A DNA stretch of 51,908 bases from CAZUGO01 sp964619935 (GTDB taxonomy: Bacteria > Planctomycetota > Phycisphaerae > UBA1845 > CAIVHJ01), in assembly GCA_964619935.1 (NCBI GenBank), contig CAZUGO010000097.1, forward strand, positions 1 to 51,908. Reading direction: 5' to 3'. The translations under genes and the position numbers were made by a program. Positions 25,539 to 33,977 of this stretch are shown one piece after another (the first letter of the stretch is position 1; each line of letters opens with the position of its first letter). The notes under the pieces were generated by a model. That model did no database searches, was not told the DNA's origin, and was given only the letters and a program-made list of their open reading frames with translations.

Positions 25539-26852
25539 ATGATTTTCAACAAGCCAGTATTCGGCAAACGCGGCACGATCTACGGCGGGGTGTTCCTGCC
25601 CAGCGCCAAGGCCGCCACCCAGGATGTCGCCATTGAAATCCTGCCGCCGCCGCCGCGGCTGTATCTGCCGATTCCTGCCGGCGCCGAGTCGGTGGTGGCG
25701 GTCGGAGAATCACTGGCCGCCAACCAGCCGATTTGTACCGCCGCCGATCGGCGTGACCTGGTGTACTGCCCGGTCGACGGCCGGGCCTTGGGGCAGAGCA
25801 CGGTGCGCCCGGCGTTGGGGGTTCGCGGCCGGGCCGTAACACTGGAGGTGCTGAACTCGGCGGCTGTGGATGCAGCCGCTCCGGCGGATCTGGACTGGAA
25901 GGGGTTCGACGAGCAGCGCATCGCCCAGGCTTGGGATCGCTGCGGGCGCCCGGTCTGCCGCGGACCGGTCTGCTGCACCGTGGACGACTTGCAGGAGGCC
26001 CGGGCTCGCGGGGTGTCCTTTCTGATCATCAACGGCATGGAATCCGAACCGTGCCTGACCGGTGACCACCGCCTGCTGGTGGAACACGCCGCCTTGGTGG
26101 TCCGGGCCGCCGCGGTGTTGCACGGCTACCTGGGGGTCAAGCGCACTTTCCTGGCCATCGATCGCAGCAAGAAGGCGTTATGGCGGCAGGTTGTCGACCA
26201 GAGTCACGGCTTGCCCGTTCGGGTTGCGGGCTTGCAGAATCGCTACCCGATCGGCACCGCGCCGCTGCTGGTCCAGACCTTGCTGGGCCGGGAGTTGCCC
26301 GCCCATCAGCCGGCCTCTGCCGTGGGGGCAGTGGTCTTGGGCTTGGCGACCGTGTATCACTTTGCCCGATCGCTGGCCGGCGGGGTTCCCCGGACGGCCG
26401 GCGTGATCACGGTGTGCGGCGATGCCGTGTCCCGCCCCGGAAACTACTGGGTCGCCAACGGCACCCCGGTGGCGCACATCCTGCAGCGGGTCGGGGTCAG
26501 CGGTCCTGTCGCGCGGTTGATTGCGGGCGGGCCGATGACCGGCGAGAGCCTCGCGGACGACCAGGTCGTGGTCACGCCGGAATGCCCGGCCCTGTTGGTG
26601 TTATCCTCCAGCACCGTGAACCGGGTGGCCTCGACGGCGTGCGTTCATTGCGGGTGGTGTTTGGAGGTCTGTCCCACGCGGCTGGATCCGGCCTCGCTGC
26701 TCAAGTGCATCGAAGTCGGCCATCTTGCACCCATTCGGCAACTGCACGCCGAGATCTGCATTGAATGCGGTCTGTGCAGCTACGTATGTCCCTCAGCCCT
26801 CCCGCTGACCGGCTGCATCAGCCGGGCCCGACGGATTCTGAGCGATGAGTGA
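25539..26852 (+). CDS. rnfC: RnfC-like electron transport protein, NADH site altered
   Basis: 437 residues in the RnfC order: N-terminal domain, a central part with FLIINGMESEPCLTGDHRLL and RYPIGTAPLLVQTLLG, a soluble ligand-binding-like domain (GVITVCGDAVSRPGNYWVANGTPVAHIL, ARLIAGGPMTGESL), and two [4Fe-4S] ferredoxin clusters: Cys368/371/374/378 and Cys407/410/413/417. In ordinary RnfC the stretch before LIINGAECEP contains GxGGAGFPT for NADH/FMN; here residues 130-150 read AWDRCGRPVCRGPVCCTVDD, so the site is lost and replaced by a Cys-rich sequence. Followed with an 8-bp overlap by the rnfD-like gene. Rnf subunits A, B, E and G are not in the window. Confidence 0.82.
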   Translation: MIFNKPVFGKRGTIYGGVFLPSAKAATQDVAIEILPPPPRLYLPIPAGAESVVAVGESLAANQPICTAADRRDLVYCPVDGRALGQSTVRPALGVRGRAVTLEVLNSAAVDAAAPADLDWKGFDEQRIAQAWDRCGRPVCRGPVCCTVDDLQEARARGVSFLIINGMESEPCLTGDHRLLVEHAALVVRAAAVLHGYLGVKRTFLAIDRSKKALWRQVVDQSHGLPVRVAGLQNRYPIGTAPLLVQTLLGRELPAHQPASAVGAVVLGLATVYHFARSLAGGVPRTAGVITVCGDAVSRPGNYWVANGTPVAHILQRVGVSGPVARLIAGGPMTGESLADDQVVVTPECPALLVLSSSTVNRVASTACVHCGWCLEVCPTRLDPASLLKCIEVGHLAPIRQLHAEICIECGLCSYVCPSALPLTGCISRARRILSDE

Positions 26853-28014
26853 TGTGCAACGCCCACTGCCGATTCGGCTGCCGGACAGCAGCCACCCCCC
26901 GCACTGGCACAGCCGCGAAGTGCTGCGGCACGTCAACATCACCGCATTCGTGGCGCTGCTTCCGGTGACGGTGGTTGCCGTGCTGTTGTTCGGAGTGAGC
27001 GTCCTGTGGCTGATGGTGGCCTCTGTGGTGACCGCCGTGGGAACCGAGGCGCTGATCTGTCGGTTGAGCGATCGCCATCCGACGCTGAAGAACGGCCACA
27101 CCATGCTCATGGCGCTGGTTCTGGCCCTGACCCTGCCCCCCGCGTGCGGCGTGGTGGTGGCCGCCCTGGGCGCGGTGTTGATGGTCCTGGTGATGGAGAC
27201 TTTCGGGGGGTTGGGCCACTACGTGTGGCATCCGGCGTTGGTGGCCCGCGTGGTCCTCACCGTGGCGTTCACGGGGGTGATGGTCCCGGCCGATTGGTCG
27301 GTCCTGAAGCGTGATCATCTGCTCACCGGACGGCATCAACCGGCGGAAGCGATGGCCGCCAACATCAGTTGGTTTGATGCCCGCGGCTCAGCGGGGTTGC
27401 AAGCCTGGACTGCCCCGCGCCCGGTACAGGTGCTCTGCGGCGTATACGATCCCAGCGTTCCGCGCAAGGGATCCGCCAACGAGATCCTGCTGGAGGTGAT
27501 CCGCGACGACCTCCCGCCGGCCTCCGATTGCCTGTGGGGTGTCACCGGCGGCGGCATCGGCGAGACCTCCATCGCGGCCATTCTGCTGGGCGGTCTGTTT
27601 CTGGTCTACCGCGGCAACGTGCACTGGACCCTGCCGGCGGGGGCCGTGCTGGGCCTGCTGGGGGTCGCGGCCTGCATGCCCATTCCCAACACCGCACAGG
27701 GCGAGACGTTCGCGTGGTGGCCGATTCGACTGTCCCTGGGGCCTCCGGTGCTGCCGGTCGGTCTGGTGCTGGTGTTGTACCATGTGTTGGTCGGCGAGTT
27801 CATGTTCGCGGTGTTCTTCGTGGCTTCGGACCTGACCGCCTCGCCATTGCGGCAGCGCGGCCACCTGTACTACGGCTTCGGCATCGGGTCGATGACCGGC
27901 GTGCTGCGCTTCGCCGGGTTCGCCCCGGGGGCCTGCTACTGGGCCATCCTGATCATGAACACCTTTGTCCCGTTGGTCGACCGTTGGACCCGCCCGCGGG
28001 CCTACGGGACATGA
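26845..28014 (+). CDS. rnfD: RnfD/NqrB-like membrane protein
   Basis: 389 residues with eight to ten predicted membrane helices. Family features are the early SSHPPHWHSREVLRHVNITAFVALLPV, HPTLKNGHTMLMALVLALTLPP, FGGLGHYVWHPALVARV and the C-terminal FFVASDLTASPLRQRGHLYYGFGIGSMTGVLRF. In RnfD and NqrB an FMN is linked to a Thr in a (S)GAT motif; the corresponding region here reads GSAGLQAWTAPRPVQ, where a Thr is present but the motif is degenerate. Starts inside the end of the rnfC-like gene (8-bp overlap), so the two are co-translated and probably form a membrane-bound electron transfer unit. Confidence 0.82.
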   Translation: MSDVQRPLPIRLPDSSHPPHWHSREVLRHVNITAFVALLPVTVVAVLLFGVSVLWLMVASVVTAVGTEALICRLSDRHPTLKNGHTMLMALVLALTLPPACGVVVAALGAVLMVLVMETFGGLGHYVWHPALVARVVLTVAFTGVMVPADWSVLKRDHLLTGRHQPAEAMAANISWFDARGSAGLQAWTAPRPVQVLCGVYDPSVPRKGSANEILLEVIRDDLPPASDCLWGVTGGGIGETSIAAILLGGLFLVYRGNVHWTLPAGAVLGLLGVAACMPIPNTAQGETFAWWPIRLSLGPPVLPVGLVLVLYHVLVGEFMFAVFFVASDLTASPLRQRGHLYYGFGIGSMTGVLRFAGFAPGACYWAILIMNTFVPLVDRWTRPRAYGT

Positions 28015-28088
28015 CCCGCGGTCGTCCGGCGGCGGCGATGAGGGACCCCAGCGGCGGCGCACGGCGCCTGCGGATTGGACGACCCGCC

Positions 28089-28117
28089 TTGGCTGCCGTG
28101 TGGGACGTGGTTATCAT
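28089..28117 (+). promoter_or_regulatory. candidate leaderless promoter of scpB
   Basis: TTGGCT (28089-28094), 17 bp, TATCAT (28112-28117), then 6 bp to the ATG at 28124. Confidence 0.4.
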
Positions 28118-28123
28118 GTGGCC

Positions 28124-28741
28124 ATGAGCGACACCCCAGACACCCCTACCGAGACCGTCACGCGCCCTGCGAACGAAGCGGAGTCACCGGGTCTGCCACC
28201 CGTCCGGGCGGACCTGCCGCACGGGCTGGCGGGCGTCGTTGAAGCCCTGCTGTTCGCCAGCGATGCCCCGCTGTCGGCCGCGAAGATTGCCGAGATCGTC
28301 ACCGGTTCCACTACCCGTGAGATCCGCGAGATCGTCACCGCCCTGAATGAATCCTACAGCCGCGAGCAGCGGGTTTTTCGCATCGAGACGGTGGCGGGCG
28401 GTTTCCAGATGTTGACCCTCTCGGAGTACAACCCCTGGATCGGCCAACTGCTGCAGGTCAAACAGGAAACCAAGCTGTCCTCCGCCGCGATGGAAACCCT
28501 GGCCATCGTCGCGTACAAGCAGCCGGTGCTCCGGGCCGACGTCGAAGCGGTTCGCGGGGTGTCCTGCGGTGAGATGCTCAATCGGCTGCGCGAAACGAAC
28601 CTCATCAAGATTGTCGGCCGGGCCGAGGATCTCGGTCGGCCCATTCTCTACGGGACCACCAAGCGGTTTCTTGAGGTATTCGGTTTGGCGTCTCTCGATG
28701 ATCTTCCTGACGTCACCGAACTCAGCCCGCCACCGGCTTGA
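28124..28741 (+). CDS. scpB: segregation and condensation protein B
   Basis: 205 residues from the ATG at 28124 (a GTG at 28118 is possible). After a Pro/Thr-rich, probably disordered start, two winged-helix domains follow: LAGVVEALLFASDAPLSAAKIAEIV... and KLSSAAMETLAIVAYKQPVLRADVEAVRGVSCGEMLNRLRETNLIKIVGRAEDLGRPILYGTTKRFLEVFGL, the ScpB hallmark. ScpB joins ScpA and SMC in the condensin that organises and segregates the chromosome. scpA, usually adjacent, is not in the window. The AT-rich repeat array begins about 140 bp downstream. Confidence 0.93.
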   Translation: MSDTPDTPTETVTRPANEAESPGLPPVRADLPHGLAGVVEALLFASDAPLSAAKIAEIVTGSTTREIREIVTALNESYSREQRVFRIETVAGGFQMLTLSEYNPWIGQLLQVKQETKLSSAAMETLAIVAYKQPVLRADVEAVRGVSCGEMLNRLRETNLIKIVGRAEDLGRPILYGTTKRFLEVFGLASLDDLPDVTELSPPPA

Positions 28742-28882
28742 CCCATCCGCCACTTTGCCAACGACCCGCCGTTGCTGCCCCCGGGGCGGATGGCATCCGC
28801 CTGGCGTGATCGTCCCGGCCCCAACCCAGGGACCGCCGGGACCAGGCGGGGCCCCCACCCCCAAGCCCGCCGGCTTTTGACC
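28742..28882. other. intergenic, GC-rich
   Basis: A GC-rich, Pro/Gly-codon-like stretch between scpB and the repeat array. No gene or clear hairpin with a T-run was recognised. Confidence 0.4.
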
Positions 28883-29014
28883 AAAATGGTACCATCATTT
28901 TAATCAAACGGTACCACGATTTATAGAAAACGGTATCTTCATTTGATCAAAACGGTGGTACCATTTGAATAAAACGGTATCTTGATTTGCTATTTCTCGT
29001 GATACCATTTGAGC
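28883..29014. repeat. AT-rich array of about six degenerate 22-bp repeats
   Basis: Six consecutive units of 21-23 bp: 28883-28905, 28906-28926, 28927-28948, 28949-28970, 28971-28992 and 28993-29014. Units two to five begin AAACGGT or AAAACGGT and most have ATTT near base 16; two contain the palindrome GGTACC. The array is strikingly AT-rich against its surroundings. The period is not a multiple of three, so it is not a coding repeat. There are no spacers, so it is not a CRISPR. It looks like an iteron-type cluster of protein-binding sites. Confidence 0.8.
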
Positions 29015-29173
29015 GCTGCAGCGGCGTAAGGGCCGTTTCCCGGTCAGGGGGCGGTTGGCGCCCGGCCACTCCACCGCCTGTCCGACTCGGTGAGCCAGCC
29101 GTTCAGACCCCCAAATCCGAAGCGCCACAGGTCGTCATGCAGCATGCGGGCTGGCGCTTGCCGCCGGTTGGTC
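29015..29173. other. intergenic, nothing recognised
   Basis: GC-rich stretch between the repeat array and the end of the multihaem cytochrome gene. A short minus-strand frame reads HDDLWRFGFGGLNGWLTESD but has no supported start and no recognised family. Confidence 0.3.
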
Positions 29174-30370
29174 TCAGGGAATGCTGCCGGGCAGCGGTCC
29201 GGGACGGCGCTGCGGGAAGGCGATTCCTTCTTCCTCCTCGTGGCAGGCCCCGCAGGTCGGCGGACGATCGAAGCGGCGGTCGGCATGACATTCCGCACAC
29301 GCCACCGTGGCGTGGTGGCCGTCCAGCGCCTGACCGGTCACCCGGTGGTCGAAGCTGCTTGCGGTCCACCCGCGATGGCAGGCGTCGCAGGTGCGGTCGG
29401 GTCGTTCAAACGGAACCGCCGGGTGGCAGGCCCGGCAGGAGGCCCCCCGGTGGTAGCGACTGAGGGGCCAGCCGGTGGTCGCATGGTCGAACGGCGGCGG
29501 CGGAGTACCTCCTTCAGGCCAGTGACAATGGCCGCAGCGGTCGTCATCAGTGACGTTGTGGCAACTCTGGCAGGGTTGGTGGTGCTCCGCCGGAGTGCGG
29601 ATGCGCTGCACATGTTGCCGCCCGGCCTGGTGGCAGGTCATGCAACTGTCACCGCGATGGCAGTCGGCACAGCGCAAGCCGAACCGTTCAACGTGCTCGC
29701 GGTGACGGAAGATGACACATCCCCCGGCCGGCGAACTGAGGCCCGCCCGGTAGGTCTCGGTCTCCGGCTCCGGGATGGGCGGATGCATCAGGCCGATGAT
29801 ATCGTCCTTGGTGACCTGTGCGGCGGCCGCTTCGGGTTGGCCGATGCGCGGCACATGGCAGGTTGAGCAACTGGTTTCCTGGGCCCACTCACGGTGGCAT
29901 CCCAAGCACTGCCGATGGTAGGCGCCCTTTAGGCTCGGCTTGGTCATGTCGCCGCGCCGCAGGGAGGTCTCATGGCAGGTGCGGCACGCCGGGGGAGCCG
30001 CTCCAGGCGGTGTGCGGTGGTGGCAGGTGGCGCAGGAGTTGTCGATGTCGGCCATGCGAGCGTGGCCCCCGTGATCGAACGGAACCGGGCCGAAGCGGTC
30101 AAGCCCTTCCCCGAGGTCCGACAGCATGTCCAGCAGCACCACGCCCCGGGGTCCGCGGTCGGCGGCCGACTGCCCTGGAACCACCCGATCGCGCCGACAC
30201 GACAGCAGGCAGCGGTCGGCCGTCGACGGGCGGTCGCAGGCGTGACAGTTTCCGCAGGATCCATTGCCGTCCGGGACCGGCGGGTGGGGATCGGCAGCGG
30301 CCGGCGTCACCACCCCTCCGGCGGAGAGGACCGCGGCGATGATGAACCGGCTGACCAAGCGGCGGATCAT
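29174..30370 (-). CDS. 13-haem c-type cytochrome
   Basis: 398 residues from the ATG at 30370; the frame is open much further upstream but that part is the shadow of the NrfD gene. Signal peptide (MIRRLVSRFIIAAVLSAGGVVTPAAA) followed by thirteen CxxCH haem-binding motifs (CGNCH, CATCH, CRTCH, CLGCH, CSTCH, CADCH, CMTCH, CQSCH, CGHCH, CRACH, CDACH, CAECH, CGACH) and many extra His. It is a periplasmic electron carrier. The ATG overlaps the stop of the NrfD gene (ATGA). Together with that membrane subunit and the ferredoxin it resembles the Hmc/Qrc class of menaquinone-cytochrome complexes. Confidence 0.9.
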   Translation of the reverse strand: MIRRLVSRFIIAAVLSAGGVVTPAAADPHPPVPDGNGSCGNCHACDRPSTADRCLLSCRRDRVVPGQSAADRGPRGVVLLDMLSDLGEGLDRFGPVPFDHGGHARMADIDNSCATCHHRTPPGAAPPACRTCHETSLRRGDMTKPSLKGAYHRQCLGCHREWAQETSCSTCHVPRIGQPEAAAAQVTKDDIIGLMHPPIPEPETETYRAGLSSPAGGCVIFRHREHVERFGLRCADCHRGDSCMTCHQAGRQHVQRIRTPAEHHQPCQSCHNVTDDDRCGHCHWPEGGTPPPPFDHATTGWPLSRYHRGASCRACHPAVPFERPDRTCDACHRGWTASSFDHRVTGQALDGHHATVACAECHADRRFDRPPTCGACHEEEEGIAFPQRRPGPLPGSIP

Positions 30371-31581
30371 GAGCCCACCGCATGCGGCTGCCGCCCAGCG
30401 TCCGCGTTGCTGTCGTGCGGCAGCAGCGGCAGATGCAGCAGCGCTGCCCGATAGACCAGAATCAATCCGGACACCATTCCCAAGGTCACGGCAATCTCGG
30501 CGAATGACGGGTGATAGGTCTGGGCAGCGAACGGCGGCCGATAGGCAAAGACGAACACGTTGTAGCGGTTCATGACCACCCCGAGAACCACCAGCAGCGC
30601 TGCGGTCAGCAACCCCGCGGGGCGGAGTCGGATGGTCCGGCTCAGCATCAAACACAGCGGCAGCAGCACACCGCCGATCATCTCGATCAGGAACACCGTC
30701 GTGGCCCAGTCGGCGCGGAGGTGCACATAGGCATCGCGGATCACCAGATCGGCGATCCGGGCCGCCAGATAGACGCCCAGCAGGACCGGGAGGTAGCGGG
30801 CCAGGTCCGCCAGCACCTGGGTTTCCGGCGGCCGGCCGAAGGATCGCGCCGTGCACAGTGACTCGACGATCACCATTGGGAACCCGACGGCCACCGCCGA
30901 CAGCAGGAACAACAACGGCAGGATGGGCGTGTACCACAGCGGGTGCATTTTCGATGGGGCGATGACCATCAGGTTGCCCAGCGAAGACTGGTGCAGGCAG
31001 GACAACACCACCCCGGCGATGACAAACAGAAACAGGGTCTTGTCCAGCATGCGGTGCAGGACCCGGCACATGCCCGCCAGCCGCGGCCTCGTTAAGGAGC
31101 GCTCGAAGCGTTCGCAAACCACCGGCAGGAATTCGGCGTACAGCACGAACAGGTAGCACACCACACACATCGCGACCTCGAACAAGACCGAATTGCCTTG
31201 CCACATGCTGGGCAACAGCGGATGCCAGATGTTGTAGTAACGCCCCAAGTCCAGCAGCAGGCCCAGGCAAACAAAGGTATACCCCAGCAGGGCCGTGAGC
31301 AGCGCCGGCCGGGCGATGACCGCGAAGTGGCGGCGATGGAAGATGTGCACCAGCGCGGCCGTGGTGAAGCCGCCGGCGGCCAAGGCGACCCCGCTGGCCA
31401 CGTCGATTGCAATCCACAGTCCCCAAGGATGGTGCTGGTCGAGGTTGGTGACCGCCGCCAGACCGCGGATGTAGCGCCACCCGGTCAAGCAAGCCGCCAG
31501 GATGACCAATCCGAGCAACACCCGCGTGGTGGGCGTCCACATCCGCCGCGGCAATCCGAGTACCGGGGCTGACTGGGTCAT
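30367..31581 (-). CDS. NrfD/HybB-type membrane quinone-interacting subunit
   Basis: 404 residues with nine or ten hydrophobic helices. The N-terminal LDQHHPWGLWIAIDVASGVALAAGGFTTAALVHIF, YYNIWHPLLPSMWQGNSVLFEVAMCVVCYLFVLYAE and LDKTLFLFVIAGVVLSCLHQSSLGNLMVIAPSKMHPLWYTPILPLLFLLSAVAVGFPMV are typical of the NrfD/PsrC family that exchanges electrons with (mena)quinone without haem. Starts within the stop of the ferredoxin gene (ATGA) and its own stop overlaps the start of the cytochrome gene. Confidence 0.9.
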   Translation of the reverse strand: MTQSAPVLGLPRRMWTPTTRVLLGLVILAACLTGWRYIRGLAAVTNLDQHHPWGLWIAIDVASGVALAAGGFTTAALVHIFHRRHFAVIARPALLTALLGYTFVCLGLLLDLGRYYNIWHPLLPSMWQGNSVLFEVAMCVVCYLFVLYAEFLPVVCERFERSLTRPRLAGMCRVLHRMLDKTLFLFVIAGVVLSCLHQSSLGNLMVIAPSKMHPLWYTPILPLLFLLSAVAVGFPMVIVESLCTARSFGRPPETQVLADLARYLPVLLGVYLAARIADLVIRDAYVHLRADWATTVFLIEMIGGVLLPLCLMLSRTIRLRPAGLLTAALLVVLGVVMNRYNVFVFAYRPPFAAQTYHPSFAEIAVTLGMVSGLILVYRAALLHLPLLPHDSNADAGRQPHAVGS

Positions 31582-32516
31582 GGCCGGCCCCCCTCGGCCG
31601 GCAGCGGTGGCCCGGTCGGCCGCGCTTCATCGCCGGCGGCGGCATCGTCCGCGCGGGTCAACCGCATGAGCATTCCCAGCAGGGCCGCGGCCGCCAGCGG
31701 AGGAATGAAAAACTTGAACACGCCGTGTTGCAGCGCCTCCGTCAGGTGCGGCGGCGGCACCGGGCCGATGTTCAAGAAATCCAGCGACTCAAACGGAACG
31801 CTCGACAGGTACAACCAGTTGGTTCCACCCGCTTCGTGCTCGCCGTAGATGTGATCGACATACAGGTCGGGTTGGGTGCGGATCTTGTGCCGAGCCAACT
31901 CCAGAAGTTCGGGGCGCTGGCCGTAAATCAAGGCATCCTCCGGGCAAATCTTGACGCAGGCGGGTACTTGCCAGATGCGAGGAACGTTGTGGGCGCACAG
32001 GTTGCACTTGCGGACCTGTGGCGTCGTGGCGTTGTCGTAGTCGTACGTCGGAATCTGGAAGGGACAGGCCACCATACAATAACGGCAGCCCATGCACTTG
32101 TCGGCATCATAGGTCACCGCGCCGTCCGCTTGGGGCCGCAGCGCACCCACCAGGCAGGCCGAGGCGCACGCCGGATCCAGGCAGTGCAGGCAGTTGACCT
32201 TGGTGTAGCGCACGGTCCGGGGGTCGGCCGGATCGCCGTAACGGTTGATGGTGGTGTACAGCCCAGGCTGGGGACGCCGTCGCACAGCCATGACGGCCGG
32301 GTCGTCCAGAGCCGCTGCCGGCGGTGGGTCGAAGCCCGCGCTCTCCATGCAGGCAGACTCACAGCGGCGACAGCCAATGCACTTGGGGAGATCCACCAGA
32401 ACGCCCAGGGTCGGGCCGCGGCGCGCTGGGACGGACGCCGCCGCCCGGTTTCCCGTGGTCAGCGCTGCAATCAGCGCCGCGCTGCTCTTGAGAAACTCCC
32501 GCCGCGAACCAGCCAC
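31578..32516 (-). CDS. Tat-exported four-cluster ferredoxin subunit (HybA/HmcB-like)
   Basis: 312 residues from a GTG at 32516 with AAGGGGG 8 bp upstream. N-terminal Tat signal SRREFLKSSAALIAAL. Sixteen Cys in four groups for [4Fe-4S] clusters: CIGCRRCESACM, CLHCLDPACASACL, CMGCRYCMVACP and CNLC...PACVKICP. A C-terminal helix (FKFFIPPLAAAALLGMLMRL) should anchor it on the periplasmic side of the membrane. First gene of the three-gene operon ferredoxin, NrfD-like, 13-haem cytochrome. It should pass electrons between the cytochrome and the quinone site of the NrfD-like subunit. Confidence 0.92.
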   Translation of the reverse strand: MAGSRREFLKSSAALIAALTTGNRAAASVPARRGPTLGVLVDLPKCIGCRRCESACMESAGFDPPPAAALDDPAVMAVRRRPQPGLYTTINRYGDPADPRTVRYTKVNCLHCLDPACASACLVGALRPQADGAVTYDADKCMGCRYCMVACPFQIPTYDYDNATTPQVRKCNLCAHNVPRIWQVPACVKICPEDALIYGQRPELLELARHKIRTQPDLYVDHIYGEHEAGGTNWLYLSSVPFESLDFLNIGPVPPPHLTEALQHGVFKFFIPPLAAAALLGMLMRLTRADDAAAGDEARPTGPPLPAEGGRP

Positions 32517-32942
32517 TGCAAACCCCCTTCCCGAGCGGATATCACCCAGTCGGGTTGATTCCGCCCACAGGAGTCCGCAGGCAAATGGGATGCCAGATTC
32601 GTCAGCTCATGTCGATTTCGCGAGTCCAGCCCTGCGGTCGTCAGCGGGTCCTCGTTTTGAAGTGGCAGAAGGCGGTTTCCGACTGAGAACCACCCCCTGG
32701 GAAGTGGCCGGATCTGCGGGTCCGCCGGCTTTCGCGGCCGCCGAGCCCCAGGCGGTGCGGAATATATGCTCACGGGCTGCGGCGTTCCGCTCACCCGCCG
32801 GCGATCTCGCGCAACACCGGCAGGCCAACGCGGCTGGAAGCCATCCCCGTTCGCCTGCACGTGGGTCAAGTCCGAGAATCTGGTCCGCTGACTTCCGAAA
32901 CCTCGTCGCGCCCCCGCGGCGGAGGGTTCAGCAGATGCGCGG
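32517..32942. other. intergenic, 426 bp
   Basis: Lies between the start of the ferredoxin operon and the end of the OmpR-type regulator gene. It must hold the operon promoter on the minus strand, but no convincing -35/-10 pair was found by eye. No supported gene. Confidence 0.4.
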
Positions 32943-33695
32943 CTAGCTGGGTCGCTGGCGGTGCAGCGTGTACCCCTTGCCACGAACGGTTTGGATCAGC
33001 CGGTCGTGCTGGCCCTGCTCAGTCTTGTTTCTGAGGTAGTTGATGTAGACGTCCACGACGTTGCTGCGTTCCGGAGTGGTCGAATTGGCCCAGACGTTCT
33101 CCAGGATCTGCTGCCGGGACAGCAAATGTTCGGCGTTCTGCACCAGGTAGACCAGCAGGGAGAACTCCCGTCGCGACAGATCGATGTGTTGGTCACCCCG
33201 ATGAACCACGCGCGAAGCCAGATCAATGGTCAGATCGTCATAGCTGAGCACGTTCTGCGGCTTGTGGTTGCCGCTGCGGCGGAGCAAGGATCGCAGCCGC
33301 ACGCAGACCTCCTGGGCGGAGTACGGCTTGCCGATGTACTCATCGGCTCCGCTCTCGTAACCGCGAATGCGGTCGGCGACGGTGTTCTCGTCGCTCAGCA
33401 CGATAATGGGCAGGTGCGCGTTGCGGTCCCGCAGCTTGAAGCAAGCGTTCTGGCAGTGGCTGTCGAAACAAGGCACATCCAGAAGCACGATGTCATACAG
33501 ACCCTGGGCGCTGCCCGTGATCAACTGGTCGGCCGGCAGCACTTGAACGCTGAAGCCCGCGGTCGAGAGCAATTCACACAATGAACTGCTGCCACCCGGA
33601 CACGGCCGGTCTGAAATCACAGCCGCTCGACAGGTGGTCTCATCCGCCGGGCGACCTCGAAAGGCCTTCGCTTGCATCGCTGTCATACTCACCAT
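32943..33695 (-). CDS. OmpR/PhoB-type response regulator
   Basis: 250 residues from the ATG at 33695 (AAGGTGG 8 bp upstream). Receiver domain about 22-140: acceptor candidate Asp73 in DIVLLDVPCF, conserved Ser101 and Lys123 in GKPY. The acidic pair near the N-terminus is reduced to one Asp (VISDRP), and several Cys are present. DNA-binding winged helix about 160-245, ending with SNVVDVYINYLRNKTEQGQHDRLIQTVRGKGYTL. No kinase is adjacent in the same operon. A 14-bp inverted repeat lies 26-39 bp upstream of the start. Confidence 0.9.
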   Translation of the reverse strand: MVSMTAMQAKAFRGRPADETTCRAAVISDRPCPGGSSSLCELLSTAGFSVQVLPADQLITGSAQGLYDIVLLDVPCFDSHCQNACFKLRDRNAHLPIIVLSDENTVADRIRGYESGADEYIGKPYSAQEVCVRLRSLLRRSGNHKPQNVLSYDDLTIDLASRVVHRGDQHIDLSRREFSLLVYLVQNAEHLLSRQQILENVWANSTTPERSNVVDVYINYLRNKTEQGQHDRLIQTVRGKGYTLHRQRPS

Positions 33696-33720
33696 GGCAA
33701 ACCCACCTTCTTCCAAGAAA

Positions 33721-33734
33721 TCAGTTAAAACTGA
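33721..33734. promoter_or_regulatory. palindromic operator candidate in front of the OmpR-type regulator
   Basis: TCAGTTAAAACTGA: arms TCAGTT and AACTGA around AA, inside an AT-rich stretch in the leader of the regulator gene. Possible autoregulatory site. Confidence 0.4.
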
Positions 33735-33977
33735 CTTGTCTGTTTTTGGACTGCGAACCCTAATCGCCGTAACCGACATAGACACTTGGCGTGCCAGGCC
33801 CTCCGGGCCGGCTCCGGATCAGGGTCCGCGGCGGCTATTAGAGGCAGTTAATGTTTTAATGTGGAACGAGTTACGGATTCATCGGCTTGGGCGGCAATGC
33901 GGACGGTCGATGCTCACTGCAAATTCTGTCTGGCCGATTTCGGCCACATGGTCGGATTCAGTCTTCAAAGGTGGCCA

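Noticed and set aside
28883..29014. CRISPR array
   Set aside because: Repeats are contiguous, degenerate and without spacers; no cas genes.
30371..31645. 425-codon N-terminal extension of the multihaem cytochrome
   Set aside because: This part is the out-of-frame shadow of the NrfD gene; the true start has a signal peptide at 30370.
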